DNA from: Magnolia sinica
Lineage: Eukaryota > Streptophyta > Magnoliopsida > Magnoliales > Magnoliaceae
Length of the DNA: 64,000 nt
Direction of reading: 5' to 3'
NCBI RefSeq assembly: GCF_029962835.1
Contig: NC_080582.1
Location: forward strand, 71,730,177-71,794,176
Below the pieces are notes generated by a model. That model had not been told where the DNA came from, did not search any database, and worked only from the letters and a program-made list of their open reading frames with translations. This document shows, in pieces, positions 56,396 through 64,000 of the stretch (position 1 is the stretch's first letter; every line of letters starts with the position of its first letter). The position numbers were made by a program, and so were the translations under genes.

Positions 56396-57238
56396 CCGGC
56401 TCACACCCGGGGCCTACTGTGATATATGTGATACATCCATATCGTCCATCTATTTTGAAAGCTTAATTTAAGGCATGATCTAAAAGAAATTAGCTTCAAA
56501 TCTTAGATGGACATTAGCTTCAAATCTTAGATGGACATTTGTATAGGAAACAATTATGATTGACCATTTAAAAATTCTTTTGGGCCACAAAAGCTTTGGA
56601 TCATGTTGATATTTGTGTCATCTCTTGGATGACAAGTAAACATTTTAGTGAAATTCATGGAGTTTTTAAACGTAGGGATTCAATCACAATTGTTTCATAT
56701 GGGTAAATGTGTCAAATTAATATATTTCAAACATTTTAGATGTTAGTTAACAAACAAGTTATTCTAGATTCACAATTAGTTTTCTGACTTCGGATTTCAG
56801 ATTTAACAAACAGGCCCTAAATATTTGTTTAGCAACAAGATTGTAAAAGTTTAGAACTGTCAAGATTTGAAAATCTAGGGATATTATAATTTTTGATATT
56901 ATTGCTATAATATAGTTTGATTACTTTTTTTGGAAAAAAATAAAAAATGAAAAGATGGTAAAATTTTATTTGTGGTAAGAAGGTTCTACATTCCAATTTT
57001 CCCTCTCATGTCTTTTTAAGGTTTGTTTGATGTTTAGGAAAAGTTTCTCCAATGAAATTCCCAGAATTCCAAGAAAAAAGGTGTTGACGGCCACTACCTA
57101 CAAAGTTTCACTTAATTAGTCCATTCTCTTGCTCCTTTTGAGCACGTGAACATCATCTATACTGACTAGGTGGGCCTAACTATGAAGGGTCCACAACTAA
57201 TATCACAATGGCCACATGATCTAGTTGTCCAAATAAAG

Positions 57239-57760
57239 GTGGGACCCACCCGATGCATGATCGAGATCAATTCTTGGACCATTTCTACTATAAATCAATA
57301 TAGGTCATCCATTTCCGTGGTTATTGATTGGATGGGTAGGATCATCCGACCAAAGTGATTTTTTAAAGGGATGGTATTCAAAGGCAAGATCCAGGTAATG
57401 CATGATTGAGGTCAATGATCACATCATTTCTAGTAGAATAAGTATGGACCATCCATTTCCTAGCTAATGAATTGACATTTAGAGCATATGATCTAATGAT
57501 GGATGATCTAAATAAATGTAATTTGATTTTTTAGTGAGATGGTCAATCAAAGGTGGGACCCACATGATGGATGATCTAAATAAATGATTGGACCATAGCT
57601 GATAAAATTAATATGAGCCACCCATTTCCTTAGCCAACGCATGGACAGTTAGGTAGTCTAATCAAAGTGATTTTTGTGATTATGGGCAGTTGGGAGGTGA
57701 GACCCAAATAATGGATTATCTATATCAACAATCAAATGATTTCTTCAATCATCGTGTGGG
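57239..57760. repeat. Degenerate tandem repeat, about 145-170 bp unit, four copies
   Basis: Recurring motif (GTG)GGACCCAC..GATG.ATGATC...ATCAAT at about 57239, 57383, 57553 and 57698, each followed by CCATTTCC and by AGTGATTTTT. Periods are 144, 170 and 145. Copies are 65-80% alike by eye. Confidence 0.65.
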
Positions 57761-58193
57761 CCACCTGGACCATTCAGGTTTTTCATACATCTAACACACT
57801 GGCTCACCTGCAGAGAGATTTAAGAGGTGAATTGCACTAGACATGTGCAAAGTAACGTGTGTGCCGGGTCTAGGCATTTTTTTTTGTGGGGGTTTATGGT
57901 AACATGCTCTGTCCCAAAATCTAGGCTGGTCCGCTTGTTAGGTGGGCCACATTTGTACGTTGGATATACAATGGCAATTTTTTATTTTTTTTATTTCTAA
58001 CTGTTCATTAATTAGTACACATCCACGTGACTAATAGACTTTACATGTACTAAACGCACCTGCGGATGACCAATATTGGGAGCAACACATGATGCACTTT
58101 TATAGCGACTGTTAATGAAAGATATAGCAAAGTTTGCTTTTAGATATAGGAATTTTTAAGAAAAACTCTTCCAAATTACCAAAATGTCTTACA

Positions 58194-58913
58194 CCCTGTT
58201 TGGCACCTTGGATTTGGTGGCAAATGGGGGTATTTTGAATCCAAATAGCTGCTGCTTCTTTTTTTTTTTTGTTTTTTTTGTTTTTGCAACCTCAGATTTG
58301 GAGGTAAATAGAATTAAAGGTATTTCAAATCAATTTTTTTTGGTGTTATAAAATCTCAGTAAAATACTGAGATTCCAATGTAATCCAAATGAAATGCCAT
58401 TTTTGGCTTGTTTTTAAGAGTAAGATAACAAAGGTGTCTCCAGGCTATTAACTCATTGGACACGTGACACACTAATGATACCCCATATCGACTATAACAC
58501 TAAAATCACATCAATACGATGATTTGAACCATCCAAATGTGAGACATTTAAATGTACGATTAAAAAACATCAATGAGTCGCGTATTTGTGATCCTTGAAT
58601 TTCTGGCCCACCCATGGCTCACAATTTCCTCTTTTTCTTTTTTTGCCAAAGTATGTATTTTAATGGGCTTATTACAACCATTCTATCAAATATGACTAAT
58701 ATATACTAATTTCGAATATGAAAGCTGATTTAGTTAATCAAATTTAAATCTTATCAATGTACCAAAGAATTACACTGCGCTCCAGATACAAAGCCACCAA
58801 ACATAAGATTTGGATTCTAGTGCATTTCAACCACAGATGATTCAGAATCACTTTGATTCCAATGTAATTGTGATTTGGATTCCAATGCACTCCAAATCCA
58901 AGCTCTCAAATGG
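58194..58913. repeat. Possible Harbinger-like MITE
   Basis: Begins CCCTGTTTGGCACCTTGGAT; ends with CCAAATCCAAGCTCTCAAATGGG, a partial complement. Interior has repeated GGATT(C/T)(C/T)AATG.A motifs and a T-rich run. Target duplication not clear. Confidence 0.4.
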
Positions 58914-58919
58914 GTAGTT

Positions 58920-60842
58920 ATTAAGTTTTTTTTTTTTTCCCCCTTTTAACAAGCAATAAATTGGAGAATTGCAAGGGCTGCATGATTTGTGTATGATGAG
59001 AACATAGTGATCACCTAAAATAAATAAAGTGGGCGTATTAAATCATTGGATGAGTTGGAAGTGGATTTGGATGCTTTTGGGCAGTGTAAATTATTTTTCT
59101 GGTGTGGCCCATCCAGTGATTGGATCCACCATATTTACTCTGTGCGTGCTGCTGCACTTAACAAACACATACCATAGTCTAGCCCAGCCCAGCCCAGCCA
59201 TGAGGTAAAATAGCTATTTGATTTTGGTGGGCCCTATGCCTTCCATGTAAGATTAGCTGGGAACTGGATTCAGAGAGGCCTGGGAATCGGGGAGTTCGGT
59301 GAGGCAGTGACATGGCAAGATTTTATTGGTTGGAGCACAACAGGTGCCCCAATCAAATCTCGCCACATTAGGGCCTCATCCGATTCCAAAGGTGAGAAAG
59401 GAAACCCCGCCTAAATGAGTTTTGATTTTCAGCCACCCCGGACATGCAGCTAAAAAAGTGAATAACCCGGCCAAATTATCCGCCTCAAATCAGATATGAG
59501 AGTGCATCCAAACACATCCTCACAGCAGAAACCATGCCATGATGGGCTTCTATATCTTTGCGTCCACTAGCTTTGTTTTCTTTCTTCCCTTCCTTCTTGA
59601 CAAATTCCATTGCTAAAGGAGAAACATCCAGGGCTAGGGAAGACTTCCCATACAAAAAACTCCTGCTCATTCCATCTTAGTGAGTCACAGATTACCAATG
59701 ACGAGGCAGTTTCTATGGCTCGGATTGCTCCTTCAATTGCCATCAGACGACGTTCCCCGAATCCCCTTTCATGATCAATGGCTCAAAAGTATTCACCCCA
59801 ATAAGAAAACCTCATCCTCCCCAAAGTGAACTTCGGTTCCATTTCAAATAATCAAAACGAAAGGCCCCTACGTCCAATAAATCACAGCCCTGTAGCTTCT
59901 CGGAACACTACAAACACCCATCCTGCATTCTCTTTAACATTCCTGGAAGATTATTGGAGTATTGAGTTCTCAAAGGCATCCAATGCACTCGCCACAGTTT
60001 CATATTTTCAAGCAAAGATTTCATGGTTCTCATCCGAACATTTCTAATCCTCTTGTATTTCTCCTTTGATCATCGTAACAACCTTATTCTAGTATAGGAG
60101 TTTCCCCTACGACGTGCCTTTATCTTGTAAAGGAAACAGATGAAATAAAAAAGCAAAAGAGGAAAAAAGGAATTAGATCTCGTAAATACAGGCCTTGTCT
60201 GTTTAACTCTCGAGGGCCATTGGAGCAGATAGCTGTTGTCTTTTTCTTGCATCAGCCTCTTGATCTTCCTTTTCGATTCCTGAACTTCCAACCCAAAGCA
60301 GATGATAGGGAGGCTTGTCTCGCTTGGCAGTCTGGTAAACAACGAAAGCCATGGCTACTGCATACAGTAGGGCTCTTCAGAACCCTGTCTTTGACTGTAG
60401 CCTTCTTACAAGCTGCGCTCTGTAAATAACTCTTCCTGGAACCTCATGCATGGCAATGGAAAAAAGGCCGCCCTGCATAACCTGCGTGATACAACATGCA
60501 TGCCGCTATTCTAAAGTAGAAATTCAGTTTTACGGGCCACTATGGGGACTGTTTCCAGTGTTACATTTTCAAGTATACATACATTGGAGAATAACATAAA
60601 TCGCAGCATGTGAATGGGAAAGTAAACCACCGCGACGCTGCATGGTTGGCCCCACAGTACTCCAGACGACTGTCTGATTAGAATGCCCCTCTCAAAAAGC
60701 TTGGAAACGCATTCTAGAAGGTGAAAAGATGATAACCGTCGGAGTTTAGGTAACTATGGGCTGAGCAAAACATGAGCCCAAAGACCCATAATTACAAAAG
60801 CAAAAACAACCCATAAAAATCTTTTGTTCCTAACCTTTTGAC
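58920..60842. other. Downstream flank of the FIP1-like gene, no recognised gene
   Basis: Genic-looking base composition returns from about 59.2 kb. Short open frames on both strands (minus 59670-59485, reading LYGKSSLALDVSPLAMEF; minus 60342-60070; plus 60220-60429) match nothing I know. Part of 60440-60842 is probably the 3' UTR of the FIP1-like transcript. Could include an unrecognised small gene or pseudogene near 59.5-60.1 kb. Confidence 0.4.
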
Positions 60843-61547
60843 TCAGCTACCAACCCACCTCCGCTTCCGAGCGGGTCGTTCTTGTTTGATCTCTGCATCA
60901 ATGGTGGCTTCAGTCTGGGCTGGCACCGGCTCGTTATCCACCACCTTCCTGTTCACGGGGCTGTCCTTCTCACTAGGCATGGGTAGCTTGAAACGCTCAC
61001 TTCGCTTCTTAAGCTTTGCAACAGTGTCCAGGTGGCGATCATCTCCAACCCTCTCCGAGTCGACATGCTGACCATCTGCTCCAGTTGCCATTTCAGTATC
61101 CTTAGGCTCCAAATCACCAGCATTTTTTTCAACACCAGATGGATGTTGGTCATCAACGGGCCCACCTATCTTGGTGGATCCATCATCAGCTTGTTCGCTG
61201 GCTAAGGAAGATCTGCTATTATGGTTCCTTCCACCAGTCTCCTTACCCTTCGATGAAGATGATGGTGATAGAGCATTTGTATTGGTGTCCTGGTCTTTGT
61301 GGCTTGTCCAACGTTCCAATTTCGACCGGCCCCTTCTCGAGTCCAATAGCAGCTCATCATCTGAGGCCGCATCTTCCCCATGCTTTCTGGAAGAGTGGCG
61401 CTGAGCCTCGTGCTGCTCATGATGATGGTGATGAATCTTCCTAGGAGCAGCAGATGAAGACCGTGATTGGCTACGGTCACGAGAGTCGGTGTGACCCGTC
61501 ATCAACACATTACCACTTTCTTGTTCGCCCTTGCTTTTAGTGATAAC
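60843..61547 (-). CDS. FIP1-like pre-mRNA 3'-end processing factor, last exon (234 codons)
   Basis: In plants, large FIP1 homologues (FIP1[V]/FIPS5 type) belong to the CPSF polyadenylation complex in the nucleus and bridge poly(A) polymerase and RNA. The exon begins after an acceptor TTGTTCAG (complement at 61548-61555) and reads VITKSKGEQESG. A low-complexity Ser/His/Asp/Arg-rich tail follows. The conserved end is KKRSERFKLPMPSEKDSPVN and then EIKQERPARKRRWVGS, stop at 60843. This basic R-S-E-R-F-K-L-P-M-P...K-R-R-W end is what I associate with plant FIP1. The gene continues off the right edge; the intron from 61548 is over 2.4 kb and contains antisense gypsy DNA. I cannot tell which FIP1 paralogue this is. 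Confidence 0.72.
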   Translation of the reverse strand, partial: VITKSKGEQESGNVLMTGHTDSRDRSQSRSSSAAPRKIHHHHHEQHEAQRHSSRKHGEDAASDDELLLDSRRGRSKLERWTSHKDQDTNTNALSPSSSSKGKETGGRNHNSRSSLASEQADDGSTKIGGPVDDQHPSGVEKNAGDLEPKDTEMATGADGQHVDSERVGDDRHLDTVAKLKKRSERFKLPMPSEKDSPVNRKVVDNEPVPAQTEATIDAEIKQERPARKRRWVGS

Positions 61548-62479
61548 CTGAACAAGGTAAACATTTATAAGCAAAATCTGAAACGAGGTTCTAGTCCGTG
61601 GCCCATTTTATAATCTGATGAACTTGCTTCATTTGGAATATACTTGTGATAAACAGTTGACAGCTCCCACTAAAGAGAGTACAACCCAAAACCGGATATA
61701 GGAATTATAGAGGTCCTGGAACATCAGAGATTTAGTGTCAGATACACCCGCCCTTCCGAAGAACTTATGCCCATCAGATCAAGAGTCTGGATCACCACCA
61801 AGCCATAGATTAGAAGTGGCGCATCAAGACAACCTACAGGTCCTTTTGCATCATTACTATATTTACTCAAAAAGATAGAATGGACCATCAAAATTCAAGG
61901 TCAGAACTTTCAGGGGATAGCAATTACACTCAGAATTTATCTTACAACAGGCAAAATATGGTATTGTCATTAAACCCCGGATTCAAAAGGTAAAAAGATG
62001 GCATCAAAACTTCCTCTTCTTATTGTTTATCAATACTTTTTACATGAGAACCCCCACAATAGGAACCAATTTGACAAAGCGAACCCTGAAGAAGGCCAGT
62101 GAGACTTGTCCTAATAAAGGTATTAGCCTTGATCATTTATATTTCACCATCTGAATTCTGGGTAAGATTAACAGATCCGGTGGTTCAGAGATTAGCAAGA
62201 TGCACTCTAGAGGAAAGTAATATCAGCAAATATGGGCATGGGGATAGGGGTTGAGATAGTGTTAAGCTTGTTAAGGCTTCCACACACGCACACACGCTAT
62301 GGTGACTTAGAATCTGGGAATGTTTACCCAAGGCATCTTAGTCAAAATAGCGATTTTGGCAAAGTAAGAGTATGAGCCTAACTACAGGATCCAACAACAT
62401 CGCTATGTGCAACTGGGAACAAGAGGAATGAACAACATCCGATAGGACTATCCAAAATATCCTAAAGGAGGGCAGAGCG
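61548..62479 (-). other. Intron of the FIP1-like gene, no feature recognised
   Basis: No exon with a convincing match found on the minus strand. A short CACACACG run lies at 62281-62295. Confidence 0.5.
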
Positions 62480-63277
62480 TTCGCAATGTTGTTCTAGCTA
62501 AGCATGTCAAGATTGAGATTCCAGATTACGATGGTAATCTGGATCCAAGGTGTTCAATGACTTGATAAAGTCAATGGAGTGGTATTTTCATTGGTACGAA
62601 ATGGAAGAAGTCATCAAGCTACGTTTTGCCACCTTGAAACTTAAGTGCACAGCTCAAGACTTGTGGTATGCTATCGAAGAAGACTTGCAGTGGTGTGGCT
62701 TTCCTCCCATAAGAAATTGGGAGGAAATAACGGTGAGATAGAAGCAAAGGTTTCTGCAAGCTAGATTATGAGATTTCTTTCCATGAGCTCCTCATTCTGG
62801 GGCAAGACAATCTGATTATGGAAGAATACACAACATTATTACGACTATGTTATTTGCTACCACCTAACGGAGACCAAGAAGCAACAATTGATGTATTATT
62901 GCAATCAACTATGGTTCGATATTCAATAAGAACTGGAGACTGTTTGGCTAAATAGTGTGGATGAAACATACTAGACAGCTCAGAAAGTGCAGGAGCATGA
63001 TTTGAAAGGATGCAGTAGCCCTCATGTCGGGAGCTAGACTGCTCAGAAATGCAGAAGTCATCAACCTGCAATACTATTAGTGGCTCCACAATGCGTTTGC
63101 AACCAATCATGCCCCACAATAATTTTACTTGGGATTACAAAACTAGACAGAACTCTACCTCTAATCCTCTCTCCCAAAGCGGTGACACAAAGGGAAAGTC
63201 TATTACGATAACTTAGGGGAAGTCGACCAACACTTGTTTTGAGTGTGGTGGTCATATACATTATGTGACAGAGTATC
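62480..63277 (+). pseudogene. Ty3/gypsy gag remnant, left part, antisense in the FIP1-like intron
   Basis: Plus-strand text reads SMEWYFHWYEMEEVIKLRFA then TLKLKCTAQDLWYAIEEDLQ and PPIRNWEEIT, the retrotransposon gag capsid domain. A broken zinc knuckle follows near 63230-63270 (TCFECGGHIHYVTEY, the last Cys replaced). Several stops. Confidence 0.8.
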
Positions 63278-63794
63278 TGATGCAATCGTCCCACATCCCA
63301 CACGTGCATGCTCTGCATGTGTGTACAAGAAAAGGACCACCTTCCTTTTTTAGCCATCATCACTTTCAACTTTTTCAAATCTCTAATTTAGGAGATCAGG
63401 CAGGGAATAATTTTAAATATTTTCTTATCCAAGTATCTTCTTATTTTAGGCATTTTCTTAATTATAGAATGCTTTGTAGGTACTTTCCTATTTCATATAT
63501 TTTTAGACTTCATATCTTTTATTACAGATTGTAAGGTTGATTATAAATAGGACCTATGTCCTATGGAATAACACAAGTTGATCAATACTCTCTTTATGAA
63601 ATTTTCTTCTTTTCTCTACAGTGCCTGTTGAAGGGAGGGAACGTGGTCTCTAGTTCTAGACTAGAGGACTGTTGAGCTTGCTTATAGTCTTGCATTTGTG
63701 ATCTCTAGCATTCGGATAGAGGATTGTTGGATCTTTCCCACAATCTCTTTCTTTTCTTATTGATTTATTTGTTTTCCCTTTCGGGTTTGCATCA
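63278..63794 (+). mobile_element. Solo LTR (517 bp) inserted in the gypsy zinc knuckle
   Basis: Starts TGATGCAATC and ends TTTGCATCA, flanked by GTATC at 63273-63277 and 63795-63799. The ends TGATGC/GCATCA are perfect inverted repeats. A TATA-like TTATAAATAGGACC occurs at about 63541. No internal region remains. Confidence 0.88.
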
Positions 63795-64000
63795 GTATCT
63801 TTTGCAATCTCCAGTTTTGCAAGGAACAAGAGGGTGAATGGTACAAAGAGAACTTTGTTGTTGACCAAGTGGAAGATGAAATATCAAATTACCCAAAAGA
63901 TGATGATCAAGAACCAAAGGAAGGCATAGATGGCCTTAAGGAAAACAAGTTATCGTTGATGGTCAAGAGGATTCCAACGACACCAAAAGAGGAGGCCCAA
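63795..64000 (+). pseudogene. Ty3/gypsy gag-pol linker remnant, right part
   Basis: Reads FCKEQEGEWYKENFVVDQVE then DEISNYPKDDDQEPKEGIDG, the acidic linker between zinc knuckle and protease in plant gypsy elements. Continues past the window edge. It is the continuation of 62480-63277 across the solo LTR. Confidence 0.65.

Larger units (their letters stand above)
55169..56817. mobile_element. Non-autonomous PIF/Harbinger-like element (1.65 kb)
   Basis: Bounded by TAA at 55166-55168 and 56818-56820. Ends GGGCTTGTTTGTTAA and its complement TTAACAAACAGGCCC are inverted. The interior contains three GGGCCC-type repeats (55385-55815, 55905-56395, 56400-56720). No transposase frame. It could have grown by accumulating later insertions. 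Confidence 0.78.

Noticed and set aside
1-64000. tRNA, rRNA genes or CRISPR arrays
   Set aside because: No cloverleaf-like gene, ribosomal RNA motif or spaced direct-repeat array was seen; the only pol III box pair belongs to the SINE at 54308.

Overview
The window is nuclear DNA from a flowering plant: split genes with GT-AG introns, plant-type coding sequence and dense, mostly dead transposable elements. The many short palindromic repeats built around GGGCCCAC blocks, and short housekeeping exons separated by kilobases of transposon, resemble large magnoliid-type genomes (Magnolia, Liriodendron, Cinnamomum). That placement is inference; no species can be read from the sequence.

Three host genes are supported. 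(1) TFIIE alpha, minus strand, six coding exons from 18839 down to 457, with the C-terminal part off the left edge. A probable 5' UTR exon lies near 22.5-22.83 kb, and intron 3 alone is 13.3 kb. (2) A 60S ribosomal protein L7 of the L7-1 type, plus strand, five coding exons 37250-42050 encoding 246 residues. A probable 5' UTR exon with a telo-box lies at 29.7 kb, across a 7.4 kb transposon-filled first intron. (3) The last exon of a FIP1-like polyadenylation factor, minus strand, 60843-61547, continuing off the right edge. Exon phases were checked by hand for the first two genes and are consistent at every junction.

Nearly everything else is transposon. 0.4-18.8 kb: TFIIE alpha introns hold nested opposing LINEs (2.2-3.9 kb), a decayed Ty3/gypsy chromovirus with both LTRs (4628-14671) that itself carries a 3 kb Mutator-like element and two small DNA elements, and an internally duplicated LINE split by a Harbinger-type element (16-18.2 kb). 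19-29.6 kb: a duplicated segment, gypsy and LINE scraps, a hAT-like element, a solo LTR with target-site duplication, and a cluster of GGGCCC-type repeats. 30-37 kb: three LINE copies in the L7 first intron, the largest with endonuclease and reverse transcriptase remnants inside a split TIR element. 42-60 kb: AT-rich decayed DNA with remnants of both PIF/Harbinger genes, a 1.4 kb solo LTR, a tRNA-type SINE and a 1.65 kb Harbinger-like element. 62.5-64 kb: a gypsy gag antisense to the FIP1-like gene, split by another solo LTR.

I found no evidence of a novel multi-gene system. The most informative content is the order of nested insertions, readable from duplicated target sites, and a very abundant palindromic repeat family that is not assigned to a superfamily here.
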